From contig VICG01000011.1 of the NCBI GenBank assembly GCA_008692225.1, positions 930,001-994,000 on the forward strand: a stretch of 64,000 bases of DNA. Direction: 5' to 3'. The notes under the pieces were generated by a model that searched no databases, was not told the DNA's origin, and was given only the letters and a program-made list of their open reading frames with translations. Both the position numbers and the translations under genes were made by a program. Shown here in pieces: positions 48,145-60,407 of the stretch (the stretch's first letter is position 1; each line of letters starts with the position of its first letter). Origin of the DNA: Monilinia fructicola. Lineage: Eukaryota; Ascomycota; Leotiomycetes; Helotiales; Sclerotiniaceae.

Positions 48145-48822
48145 TTACGCCTTGACAGCAGCTTTCTTTGGGGCGGCCTTCTTGGTAACGGGCTTCTTTG
48201 GTGCTGGTGCCTGGGGGAAGAAGGGTTGTTAGTCTCATGAGTATAGAAGAGTTTGAGGTCGTACGTCAAGGAATGTATGATTGAAACTATCTCATACCTT
48301 TTTCTTTGGCTTTTCAACAGTTGGCTTCTCGGCAGCTGGTTTCTCGGCAGCTGGTTTCTCAGAAGTTGGCTTCTCAACAATCTCCTCCTCAGAAGTCTCC
48401 TCCTGGACCTGCTCCTCAACCTTATCCGCAGCCTTCTCGGCAACCTTCTCAGCCTTCTCCACAGCAGCTTCTACCTGTGAAGAAGTCAATATATAGTTCT
48501 AGATGTAACAATATCTAACCTACTTTGGCGGCGACAGTTGACTTCTTCTTGGGGGCGGCAGCCTTTTTAACACCAGCTGGCTTAGCCCCCTTTGTTGGAG
48601 CAACCTTCTTTCCAGTGTTGGCCTTTGGTGCGGCCTTCTTTGTCTTGGGTGCTTCAACGGGTGCTGGAGCAGGCTTGACGGGAATGCTGCCTAATATATC
48701 AAGTTAGGAGAACCCCATTTCCACGCGATTTTGCGACCGAATGCTTGATAGCTAAAGAATGGGTTTCAATGGAGTAATATAGAAAATAACTCACCAGTGG
48801 AAGATCTAGTGACGCGGGTCAT
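48145..48822 (-). CDS. Small Lys/Ala/Pro-rich protein, H1-tail-like composition
   Basis: Four exons on the minus strand: 48795-48822, 48524-48690, 48298-48474 and 48145-48210; 145 aa, all introns GT-AG and in frame. The N-terminal half is basic (KKAAPKANTGKKVAPTKGAK; VKKAAAPKKKSTVAAK). An acidic alanine-rich helix-like stretch follows (VEAAVEKAEKVAEKAADKVE), then EKPAAEKPAAEKPTVEKP repeats and a basic end (KKPVTKKAAPKKAAVKA). The composition resembles linker-histone tails or other nucleic-acid-binding low-complexity proteins, but there is no winged-helix H1 domain. I cannot assign a function. An intron in the 5' leader is possible (GT/AG candidates between 48830 and 49000). Confidence 0.75.
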
Positions 48823-49929
48823 CTTTTCCTATGAATAGTAGTTAGTATGAAAGTGTGCTGTTGGAGAACAACTTAGATCGGCGCAAGATGGATTGTGGGA
48901 GATCGCGTCAACAATTCGAGGAGGATTCGGAATAGGTATGAGATAATTGCTTACTTTCTGTAAATGAAAGGGATTTGGTTATTCAAAAACAAGTATAGAG
49001 AAGTATTCGTCGCGTGAAATAGAACACTTGATAGATTGAATTTGAAAGATTTATCAATTGTTGTTGTTGTTTGTGGGAGAGGAGAAGATGGAGGATGTGC
49101 TGGGAGAGGTGTGGTGTTATGGTCTAGGACTGACCACGAAGCCCGCTAAGCGGAAGGAGACATGAATCTGTTAAAGGCTAAAATAAATGTCAGTATTTGA
49201 TTTTTTATATATTTTTGTGAATGGTCATAAATAGTATATATATTATCTTTCTCCTTCTTCCCTTTTCCCTCTTTCTTTAACATTTCGTTCTTTTCAATCG
49301 TCTTTCTTCAGTTTAATCATTCAATCATACAATCAATCAAGTGTATCAAATATCAAAAATGTCCCTCTTTCTAATCGGGCTTGAATCAGCACGTGATGTA
49401 TATTGAGATAGGACTTTCCCTGAAAAGCCCTGGATCTACCCGCTAGAAGCGAAAACATCATCAAGTTATCTTAGCACCAGGTGGGGCAGATGGGAGAGAT
49501 GGAGTAGATGGAGAGAACCATGAAGCAACGAACCCTTTGCTAGTTGGCTGGGTTTAAGAAGGGCGGGGGATTCCTGTCTATCAACAAAAGAAAGGAAACA
49601 TGCAAGGCAAGGTAAGGTTAACTAGGTAACTTAACATACAAAAACAAAGTACAGAGTACAAGAAGAGCGCAACAAGAGTACAACAAGAATACAACAAGAA
49701 TATAACAAATGAAGAGGTGTCTTTGAACTTTTTCAATCCTTCACTTTACTAATCTTCACTAGAAGGTTGCATCATAACCTTTTCGAGACACGACAACGAA
49801 TTCAGGGGTTGTGAAATGTTTCATCATTGTGATTGCAACCTCAACCTCAACCTGGCAACCAACCCAACATAAAAATTAAGACTGATTGATATAGAACAAG
49901 TATCAAAGATGCCTTGGAAATAAAAAAGA
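48823..49929. other. Upstream region of the Lys/Ala-rich gene, no other gene seen
   Basis: Long leader and promoter. ACAACAAGA-type repeats lie at about 49655-49710 and CAACCTCAACCTCAACCTGG at about 49832-49851. Confidence 0.45.
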
Positions 49930-51260
49930 TGAAGCTCAGATGAAACTGTCAGCATTTCTCGCTTGAGAGCTTTTCATATATTGGTATGAATCCTTCAAAA
50001 CTTTGTGGGTTAATGGTATAAAAGGTTGTTGAATAAACTCACAACTTTGTCTTGCTTTAACCTGATGTCTTTCACATATGCAGTTACAGTCGCTCTGTCC
50101 CGCCCTTCCCCAGTCCAGTATCCAAACAGCCTTACATGGTTTGGGGAACACTGTCATAATTTATGAATTTGGATTTGGTACATGTGACGAGAGATGGTAT
50201 TTTTTGGTGGTGGTTGACCAGTGTCAGCTTTGGTAGGGCTTTGAATGAAAAGGACTGGATCTTGAATCAGAATGAGCTCTCTTTTCAAAAAGAGCATGTT
50301 AAGAAATGAGTTTCTTTGATTGAGCTTGTAATGGCCAGGAAGAGCTTCCCAGGTAGCCCTGTTCCTAGTACCCTCTTCTGGAATGTTGAGAAGACATTCT
50401 TCGTATGGTCGCCACATTTCTTCATGATTTTGTCCAATATATCAAGTGTCTGGTGCAATTAAATTTTCAGACCGTCTTATCAAACCTTTATCAGCATTCA
50501 AGCATTATATCATGACCCTTGGGAAAACCTAGGTGAACTCTTGAGCAATTGAACCGTCCAGTGTGGGTGAAAGCCAAGGTATCAGCTGTTGATGAATGAC
50601 CATCATGAATCTTGAGAGCTGATCTTGTCGAAGCCAGTGATTATAGAGATCCAGTGAGCACTCATACTCATCCAGCCAATTCAAGTCTGGCCGGAACAAT
50701 ATCCAATCTACCAAAACTTAATTGGGCGATGAACCGCAAGTATATGTCTCTGTCCATGTTCAGCAAGTATATGCACTTCCCAAAATAGCATTGAGTGATC
50801 AATCTGGTCTATATACCAGATGCTTCCCATGGATAATCCCCAGTGTCTAACACCTTGTGGCCCTCTTAGCTGGCTTTGGAGCCAGTCCAGGGTCAAGACA
50901 GGGTCAGGCGCTTATATTGTTGTAATTTGCCCAGAGAAGGCTCTTAAAACCCATGGAGTTGATTGTGGTTTAGAGTCGATGGCGCTTTAGTAACCTTGAA
51001 GTAATACTCATGGTTATCATGATTCGGTAACAGTAGTCTACCTATCACCGGTGGTGTTATAAAAGTGTGAAAGTAGCACAAAGTCTCCCTGATAATATCA
51101 TTCAGCTCCGCATCATGAAAGGAAGATGCGAAATAAAAGGATTGCCTAAATAAATTCAGCATGTTGGAATACATTTGGCGGTTTCCCTCCAAACAAGTAC
51201 GTTTAGTTCTTTCACTCTTCTTTCTTACCATACCATAGAAACTGGACTTGGCCACCCTTC
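49930..51260 (-). other. Possible minus-strand gene or relic, unrecognised
   Basis: Successive minus-strand open pieces read like parts of one protein: 51255-50944 (MVRKKSERTKRTCLEGNRQM...; ETLCYFHTFITPPVIGRLLL), 50896-50708 (LDWLQSQLRGPQGVRHWGLS), 50714-50529 (LFRPDLNWLDEYECSLDLYN), 50417-50154 (MWRPYEECLLNIPEEGTRNR) and 50157-49936. They lie in different frames, and I could not connect them with convincing splice sites. It may be a multi-exon gene or a frameshifted pseudogene. The Trp-rich character suggests real coding ancestry. No family is recognised. Confidence 0.3.
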
Positions 51261-52363
51261 TCCAAATTTATTCATGTTCGAAGTAAACCAATTTTATCTC
51301 TTGTATTTGTTTCTGAAAACACTCGTTGCATTCAGGATACACAAAGTAAACAATTCTCTTTCTGTCCATCGAGATTTGTTTGGTGTTTCTTCTCCGCATG
51401 AGTATGTTTCAGTGAATCCATTATAGCTGAAGCTCCTTGAACAAAAAAACTGAACAGTAATTTAAAGCGCAACAGACTTTAGGTGAATGATAATACAATT
51501 TGTATAATGAATTATAGAGAGATCAAGGAGTGGTGGGTCAAAAGGTGACAATTGACATGATCTTGAGAGAGAGAGAACAAGATGGAGGGAAATGCCAAAA
51601 TTTATATCAACACTAAGTCTTCCAAGCGAGAATATTTTATTCTTCATCTCAGCTTTTGGTTATGTTAGGGAATGGGATGAGAGAAATGAATCAATAAAGA
51701 TGAAGAATCAAAGGGCAAGTATGTAGAATATCCATATACCATCTACACTTCATGCTTAATTGAATATATATATATATATATACCTAGGTATGTACATGTA
51801 TATTAATCCCAACCAACGTATCGCGAGTATTAACAAAATCAAATCAATAGTTCGTAGCATAACTTTAAAGGTTCTCTATCAACATATATATACACATATC
51901 TTCGACATCTCCCTCTCACTAGGTTTCCTCTTCAAACAGATATCAAGCCTTTCCCATCCATCTATTGTTCATGATGTTTGTATGTTGTTAGTATCATGGA
52001 ATATAAAACTTACATAGAACACAACAACAATCAATACCTAAATACTTACCTAGTACGCACACATTCTCAGTTTCCCCATTATTCTAAAACTCATCATTCA
52101 ACTCACCATCCAGACCAGCAACATATTATAAATCAGCAAATCAAACAACCCCCCTGATAATACAAACAAAGCTCGAAAGTAGTTTGTTCCTTGCTGCTTT
52201 TCTTCCCCTCCTATTCTCCTTTCCCCTTTCCCCTCTCCTCCATTTACGAGAATAACCGTCTCCACAAGCGAAGGAGTACTGACAAATACCAAACTACAAA
52301 CACCAAATGCACAATAAACGATAAACAATCCCCCTAACTCTTCACCATCCCTCCATCTTTCCA
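51261..52363. other. Intergenic, AT-rich with short repeats
   Basis: No gene is recognised. TA runs lie at about 51765-51781. Confidence 0.4.
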
Positions 52364-52480
52364 TCACAAAAACGCGCTCCCCTCCAGCTCCGCCCTCCAA
52401 GTATCATAGCCTTCCCCCTCACCCCCAACACCATTCAAACTTACCCAAGCAAAGCCCTCATCATTCCTACGAATTCCAAC
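52364..52480 (-). CDS. Possible terminal exon of an unrecognised minus-strand gene
   Basis: On the minus strand, an acceptor TTGTATTGCAG precedes an open 39-codon stretch (RRNDEGFAWVSLNGVG...; YDTWRAELEGSAFL, stop). Upstream on the same strand, 52610-52720 (AHISQVQICPAIISYLHTKS...) and 52825-53007 (IVTDELVSIPRGKEDRGREF...) also look coding, so a small multi-exon gene at about 52364-53010 is possible. I could not fix the junctions or the start and know no matching family. Confidence 0.3.
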   Translation of the reverse strand, partial: VGIRRNDEGFAWVSLNGVGGEGEGYDTWRAELEGSAFL

Positions 52481-53452
52481 CTGCAATACAAGAGCACGCA
52501 TAAACGAGAATCTCTCAACATCACACCAATCTACAACCCACATACCCAGATAACCAACGCAATTCCAAACCTCTCAAAGCAATATCTAAGTATCCCAACG
52601 TCTGACTCACGCCCCCTGAGTATCAGACGAAGAAGGAGAGTGTGACAATCCAAAGCTCTTTGTATGTAGATACGAGATAATGGCGGGACATATTTGAACC
52701 TGCGAGATATGAGCCATGAGCTGTTGAAGCAAGGGCGGAAAAGCACGATATAAAGGCTAAGCTCTGTTGTTGTTGTTGTTTGCTAGGTCTTGCAAGCTCT
52801 TGATCTCTCTTACGGTCTTACCTATCATTGTTCCTGCATCGCCTTCGCCCCAGCATCCCAACTCCGCATCTCAACCTCAAGCCTAAATTCTCTACCCCGA
52901 TCTTCTTTCCCCCGTGGAATTGAAACCAACTCGTCCGTCACTATGAACCCCGAATCAATATCTTCTCCACCGCTCCCTTCCCCTCCTCTCCCTCTTCCTC
53001 TCCCCATCTAACCCCATTTCCCTCCTACCGACCGACCCGAGTACCCTAAAGTTCTAAACCTCCTCATCAATCCCCCCCACACACCCAACCCAGCATCCAT
53101 ACTTGCTACATCCACCACCCCCAGACGCCCACCATAAGCCTTATCCATCCATCCATCCATCCATCCAGCACATCCAATCACCCAAACACACCACTCATAA
53201 CACAGACATGCATTAATTCCAACCCACCATCTACCTCTTGCCACCCAACCTCACCACCTAACCTCACCCCTCCACACAAACCCCGCAAACCACAAAAACA
53301 AAACGAAACAAACAAAACAACATAATACCCGCGGTCCAAACAGGACAGCCCATCAACGAGATTATGATATCCCGGCTATACATTAAGAGGATGAGTGGAT
53401 ACCATGCGGTACAGCGCAGAGAAAGGCATTGATTGTGTTGCTGGGAGGGAAA

Positions 53453-53494
53453 GGGGGGGGGGGGGGGGGTATGATGTGATGTGATGTGATGTGA
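53453..53494. repeat. Poly-G tract (17 G) followed by (GATGT)n
   Basis: The homopolymer runs directly into TATGATGTGATGTGATGTGA, then GGGAT/GGGTT repeats to about 53530. Confidence 0.9.
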
Positions 53495-56400
53495 TATGGT
53501 ACGATGGGATGGGATGGGATGGGTTGGGTTGGATGGTAGATAGTATGTAGTATGTAGTATGTAGTATATTAGCTGAGAGAAGAGGCGGGGGTGACGGTGT
53601 TGAATTGAGTTGGATTGCACTGCACTGCACTGCATTGAATTAGGTAGAGTAGGGTCAAGTTAGGAAATCGAAGTTACTATCTCAATGTAATCTGATGTTG
53701 TTTTACATCACCCCATCCCATTCCATCCCACTCCATAGTCCTCGCAGGGAGACGGAGAAAAGAACGGAAAGAACGTCGGGTCATGGGGGATGGATGTACT
53801 CCCTCCATTTCCGCGCTTCCTTTGCTCGCCACGAGTTCACGGGATGAAAGGATCGCGAGGACGCGATTGTGGGACCGCCTTCTTGCGTCGAGGGGGCATC
53901 GCGATCTCGGTGGTCGCGATGCAGAGGCTCGTTCATCTCCACGCCCACGATGCGATGCGAAGCGGAGGGGGGAGTTGGAGGAGGGAGGATTGTGACGGAT
54001 GGATGCGGGTTGATGGCTGGGACACGGATGGTGTTGACTTGGACTGGTCACGGGTGTATGGATGTTTTGGAAAGAAGCAATTCTAGCCTGTTGCTATTTT
54101 ACGATACACCCTCTGCACAGCTGATGAAAAGGGCAGGAAGAAAAGTGCACGCGAGGAACCGCAGCTTGGAATTTGGGATTTGATAACTGTGAAACGTTGG
54201 ATGAGATTTCCAACGTGCCTTTACCTTGGAGTCTGCCTGTCATCGATGTTCATGAGACTTTCGTCGTCATCGTCACCGTTATCACAATCCTACAGAAAAA
54301 TGCACTCGCAAGACATCAAAACCTCCAATCAACACATAATCCCGACCGATTGATCCCCAACTCAAGATATTCTGATCGCACTTTGCAGCTACATTGATTT
54401 GCGCCAACAAAGAAGATAGTGCGATGACGCGGAAAATACCTCTCTCTCTCTCTCTTTGGTGCGTCTACTCAGGCGCAGCGCCGTACGCAGAACTTCTGCA
54501 CCCCTCACATGCATTAGGGAGAAAGACGGAGAAAAAGCGCCCCGACAATTGGGCATGAATGTTCGCTTGCCAAGATGCCCAACAAAGCCTGCGATTTGCT
54601 CGGGACCTATCAGATCAGTGTATCAGAGCCGTCCAGCGGAGGGGGCTGTGACGCGTGGGTGACTGCAAGCTAGCTAGCTCATGAAGGGCAGAGATGAGAT
54701 GGCAAAAGAGCAGACTCGGATCCCTCACCGTAAGTTGCGGCTTGTGCTGATGCCCTGATTCGATGTCTGAACTTTGGGCTTGGGACCTTGTACGTACACG
54801 AGGCGGGGTGGGGCGCGAAGGATTGCAAATTTGACACCCGTGGCCAGCGTCCTCGTGTCGTGAATCGGGTGATGTGGAGGAGGGAAAAGGTTTGGATTCC
54901 GTACATTGTGCGATTGAGTTTCGATGGCTTCCTGTTGGGCCAAGTTCCCACTCGGAAGAGACCAAGAGACCATCTGCTTGTGTGGCTGAGAGTCTTGCAT
55001 CCTGCGGGAGGCAGAGGCAAAAAGCAACCCCGTTTTAATGCACGGTGAGACTCTCTTGAGCTGATTCGATGTGCTAGGGACAGCTTACACTTGGAAGCCC
55101 GTGATCAGCGGAAGAAGAAAATTGTGCAACTTGATGATGGTGGTGTGGTGTTGTGGCTGGGGAGCATTCGTCATGGTTTTCCTAGAGCATGGCAATTGAT
55201 GAATAGGCTATCTCAAATTTTCAATTTCAAAGCACTTGTCTCGGGTAATCCGCCAAGTCACCAAGTGCCGTGAAACCACCCGTATTCAAAATTTCCCATC
55301 ACGAATCCGAATCCCTCGACGTGAGAAACGTGATAAGAGTAAGCTACCGAATGGCTGGGTGGGTTAGAGAGTTCGTCCCCCTCGTACATTAGCACCATAA
55401 TACAGTAGCCGCGGGGTGGAGTACATTCCGTCCACATTATTCATCTCCGGCGTTGACAATTATTGGATCACGAACAGCGTATCAAGATATGGATGATCGA
55501 GAATGGTGATCATCCTAATCGAAACATTACACAGCCTTTCCACATTGGCTGAAAGAAAGGTTGAAAATGCTTTGATATCGGTAATTCAGAAAAACGTTGC
55601 ACACAATTGATAAGCTTAAATGTCGTACCAAGCGACTGCGCCCCCTTTTCTCCCGCTCTTTCACATTTTTTGTCGCAGCGCATGAGTGGTTGAAGACGGC
55701 TCCAGCTGGTACAAGTCTCGTTATAAAGTCCGAAAGGGGTAGGAGAAGAAGGGAGAAGATGGGAGAAGAAGGGATCAGATGGCAAGATCAAGCTTTTCGC
55801 CTTCTGCAAAGCCCCTCTAAATATTCACATCCGTGCGTGTAGTATTTTATGTACCGGAGCATTGCGGACTGCGGAGGTAGATAAGCAGGAGATGTTTGAA
55901 TTTAACCTAATGTGAAACAAGAACCGAATGAAGTTTACGCTTTTAGTGATTGTCGAAGGCTGTATTCTGTACATTCTCGAAACTCTCCGGACGATTTGCA
56001 AGATAGCATCGACAGAATCTTCCTGTCTGGCCACTGGCCAGTGGTCTCTAATGGCGGGATATGGCGTATCTCGGAAGTTATGGATATCAGTACCAAGCAT
56101 AGCCAAGAAGGAGGCATTGCTCTGGGCAAAAAGGTTGATGGGTTAAAGAAATTATGATGACGATGAATGGGGAATATCTAGGCGAGTTACGTGCTCCGAA
56201 GCGACGGAAGGGAAAGCAAAATGAAGGAGGCGGCGCCAGATGAAGCAAGCGTATGTGATGAGAATTTTGTCGATCAAGCAACGGGGTTGAGGATATGAGT
56301 ACGGAGTAGAAAGTACTGCACTGTACTGTACGTATAGGAAGGAAACTGGAATACATAGAGAACATACGCCATAAGCGACAGAAAAAAACTATGGATTGGA

Positions 56401-56930
56401 TGTGACTAATGATGTCTCGTCTCCCTTTTTTTTCCTTTTTATTCCTGGTGGTGTATATCAATCTGTTATCAATGCTTTAGAGAAACTCCAAACGGATTCA
56501 AGTACAAGTACAGTAATCAGGGTAACATCAGCCTTCTCTTGGCGGTGTGGTAATCCATCCTTGCTTGCAGCATTTTCGACCCTCATTACTGTATGAAAAA
56601 TTGGAAGCTTTATCAAATATCGATTGTCATTTGTTACAATACTCTTTAGCCTAAGATAATGATGGTGAACATTCTCTGATTTTATATGTATAACACCGGC
56701 CAATATAGGGTTGTGATCTAGGATTGTTGCTTGATCAATGATAACGACAGAGTATGAGTGCACTGTGCAGTGTGCAGTATCGAATTCTGGAAGGATTTCA
56801 ATATTCGATGTGGAGCAGATTTGCTTGGAAAAGCATTCTCCTTCCCAAGAACGAGGTTGATGCCGTCATTATCGCAATATATACTTTCCTTCAATTCAAA
56901 AACGAACGATTGAAGCAGGGCAATGAGGGT

Positions 56931-56996
56931 AAAGGGCAAAGGGCAAAGGGCAAAGGGCAAAGGGCAAAGGGTAAAAGGCAAAGGGTAAAAGGCAAT
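56931..56996. repeat. AGGGCAA heptamer minisatellite
   Basis: About nine copies of AGGGCAA or its variants AGGGTAA/AAGGCAA in tandem; the variants differ by single transitions. Confidence 0.9.
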
Positions 56997-58875
56997 GTGT
57001 CCTGTCAAAAGGCGGCACGAGGATATTGATATTGATATTGATGTTGATATTGCAGGTGAGATTCATATTGCTCACATCTTTTGTGCAACAGACTAACCGA
57101 GTAACAGAGCAGAAGTAGAAGTAACACATCGATCCAATCATGAATCGATGAGGTCTTACTCTGTACCACAAACACTACTACTCCGTAGGTCGCAATTGAA
57201 TGGAATACTGCACAATCATAAAAATGCCTCATCGAATATGTATACTACCTGGTATTATACTATTCCTCGATTGATCAATTGGTTATTTGATATGCCAAGC
57301 ATGCTCACTGCTCATCAATATGGGGAATCCCCTTGACCTCTTGATTGATGACAAGTAACAACAACGACAGCGTTTCGTCTCCTCCTCTCCCCATCTCTCG
57401 CGTCTGGAATCTGGATCCTCTCCTCCACCAAAATGACCAGTACAGTATCCATAGTACTGTTCTGTACTGCATGGTGAGTTACAAACTGACAGTATGTAAG
57501 CAGTGAGTGATAATCCTGAGATGACTTGAGTTTCTACTGTACGGTACAGACTCCAGACTCCAGAGTACTCCGTAGGTGAGCTGGCTTGGCTTGGCTTGAA
57601 TTGGCTTGGCTTGAGTTGAGTTGTTTCGCATGAAGTCATAAAATCCCATCATCTCTTTATAATTTGATCCTGTAACAAAACATGCCATACATCCATCCAT
57701 ATACTTTGTGAGAGGGAGTGTACGTGGACGGACTAGGTAGGTAGGAATCGATTGACTTTTTCTTTTCAAGACAGGCCGGGGTATTATTAAGGAAGATAGT
57801 GAGATATGGATTATCTTGCCACAATATAATACAATATAATTCAACAAATTATATTAACATCATATAATTCATGTTAATATAATTCATATTAGCACAATAT
57901 AATTCATAATATAATTCCAAGGTTATCAAAACGCACCATGCTAATAAATAATAAACACAATGTAATTCAACTCAACACCGCATAATATTATTTATAAACA
58001 TGGATTGCAGGTGACTTGCGTGTACGTTGTTCCAGGAGATGTTGGATTATTTTATTTCAATGTACTCTGGACAGAGCAAGAGTACAACAGTACTGTACCG
58101 CAACTCGTAATAATAAGAATAATATAATTCTGGCATCCATCCATGGATTCTGGCAGTCTGCCCAGATGTGGAGTAAATGAAACGGATATGAAAGTCTCCT
58201 TTAAGCTTTAAAGTGGAGACTTCCTGGATGCGACTAATCCGAGATGGGTAATCAGTAAGATCCTTAAGATGTCTAGAACGTCGGAAGTAAAAGCTTCTTT
58301 ATGATAGGAGGGAAGGCGACAATACTACTTGAAAGGGATAAGGGTCTGAGGGAGATGTGCGGCTATTCCTCTTTTGGTAGGATGGATGAGGAGAAAAGCT
58401 CACGGTTCTGGTGTTTTCAATTGGAGGTTTCCTTCTTGTTTCTTTGTTTCTACCGTTGTACGCTTATTAGGTAATCCATCCATATCAAAATGCCGTTTTG
58501 GTTGGTATAAATTTTAAATATCTGATAAATATTATTATATGTAACTACTAGGTAGGTAGGTAGGTAGGTACGTAGATACGGTAAGTAGGTACCTAGGTAG
58601 GTATGTAGGTACAATAGGAACGGTAAGTAGATGCATACCTAGGTATATTCACGAGTATTATTATTCTTCTTCTTCTTCTCTTCTTCTTCTTCTTCTTATT
58701 ATTATTACCTAGGTATTATTATTTCTTTCCGATGTAAATATCAAACATTGAACATTGAACATTGAACATTAAGCATTATTAGGTAAACATTAAACATAGG
58801 TTGCCCAGGTGGTTGGTTACCTACCTACCTTGCACTCCTTACTCCTTACTCCTGACCTACTCCGTACTATTATGA

Positions 58876-58990
58876 CTACGACTACTACTACTATTACTAC
58901 TATTACTACTATTATTACTACTATTACTACTATTACTACTATTACTACAAGTACTATTATTTACTATTATTACTATTACTATTACTATGA
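58876..58990. repeat. (TAC)n / (TACTAT)n tract
   Basis: Trinucleotide TAC units alternating with TAT, followed by CTACCTACC; TACTCCGTA lies just before it (58858-58866). Confidence 0.85.
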
Positions 58991-59612
58991 CTACCTACCT
59001 ACCAACGTAAACATTGACATTTAAACCATTTGCTCCGTAATCGATCAATCATTCAATCCATCAATCAATCCATCAATCCATCCATCCATTCATCCATCCT
59101 ATGGATCAAACAATGATGTTCGTGTAAAACCAATTACTGTATTACTCATCCGTCCCACTTCCTCACTTTATCTGCATCATATCATCAACAACAACAACCA
59201 CCACCACCACCACCACCACCAACATCACCATCACCATCAAACCAAAAAGTTAGGTCAATTTTCTTTTCATCAATCAACTCAACCGAATGAAATCTTATCG
59301 ATTATCATAAAACAAATCAAAATTATGTCGGACCGCCCTTTTCATTTGTAGTGAAAAAGAAAAGGATTTACGGCGTATCATTTGTTGACGCTCTGGTGCA
59401 GAATCAAAGTTTTTTGCACTGCCTCAATGCAAATGCTTGGCAACCCTGTCGAGATATCTCCTCTTTTTGCTGGTGTTCTTGTCTATCAGAATCAAGAACG
59501 GAAGGATAATATAGAAATGGTCTTACTATCAATTACTAACTCACCTACTACCTGCTACCCGTGCACTCAACTCGGTACTACCTACCTACGGAGTACTCAC
59601 TCCCTGATCCAT

Positions 59613-59656
59613 CCATCCATTGATTCCATTCATCCATCCATCCATCCATCCATCCA
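59613..59656. repeat. (ATCC)n microsatellite
   Basis: Two ATCC runs split by TTGATTCC, about 800 bases upstream of the Ca2+-ATPase start. Confidence 0.85.
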
Positions 59657-60407
59657 CCTGAGAAAAAGGAAAGAAGTCAAACGGTGAAAAGAGAAAAAAA
59701 CAAACACACAAGACAGAGAGGGAGAGAGAAAGAGAAACAGACAGACAAACAGACAGGGCAAAGTACCTGGATTCTTCGATATCGAGCTTCCACTTCATAT
59801 AATTTCAGATCAAGAGAGTCAAGGGTCAAAGATTGGAGACTCCAGATATCAACAGAGCGTGTTCTTGTTGTCGCAATAAGTTGATTGCCATTGGAGTAAA
59901 ACCACAAGTCTTTTTTAAACTTTCCATCATTGAATTGCGCCTACCTTCCAAGGAAATTCCAAGCTGTTGTTGACCGCTAAAACGTATTTTGTGTTGTGGA
60001 TTGCCTGATTCTGGTGTACAAGTCTTGGTGAGCTATCATCCTCTGCTGTTGTTCATATCCACAATTTCACAAGGCTTCAATAACCTTCTTTCCCTTCTGT
60101 ATTTTGTGATTCATCTTGGATATATTACTGTCGGAAAATATTCTTTGATAAGGTTCATCCCCTTGCCTTGGACTCTTGGGAAAAACTATTCACAAGCTCA
60201 ATTCCTCATCGCTTGGAAGACCTTGGCTTATATATCATTTTAATTCTCTAGATTCCCTGGCTGCCGTCTGTCTCCTTTAACATAGCCCTCTTCGATGTTT
60301 ACGAAACTTGAAAGCTTCATTCCATCAAATAATTGCCAAGGCTCTGCGCCTCGGGCTGTGTTGTGACATAATAACGACAAGAGAGCTTTTCATCAAATCC
60401 AATCAAT

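Larger units (their letters stand above)
52481..60407. other. Large gene-poor, microsatellite-rich region
   Basis: Nearly 8 kb without a recognisable gene, apart from possible upstream exons to about 53010. It holds (ATCC)n at 53143-53166, a poly-G tract at 53453-53469, GATGT repeats at about 53472-53494, an AGGGCAA minisatellite at 56931-56996, AT-rich ATAATTCA repeats at 57820-57920, GGTA runs at 58546-58570, (TAC)n at 58876-58990, (CAC)n near 59197-59222 and ATCC runs at about 59613-59656. Five exact copies of TACTCCGTA or its reverse lie between 56300 and 59595. The last about 1 kb should be the promoter and leader of the Ca2+-ATPase gene. Confidence 0.5.

Noticed and set aside
53677..55048. 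Open frames of about 100-124 codons on both strands
   Set aside because: Overlapping in several frames of a GC-richer spacer, no motif, no splice support.
60308..60407. Upstream start for the Ca2+-ATPase at 60308
   Set aside because: That frame reads through the first intron; the ATG at 60408 with a clean GTAAGT...CGCAG intron joins the same frame.
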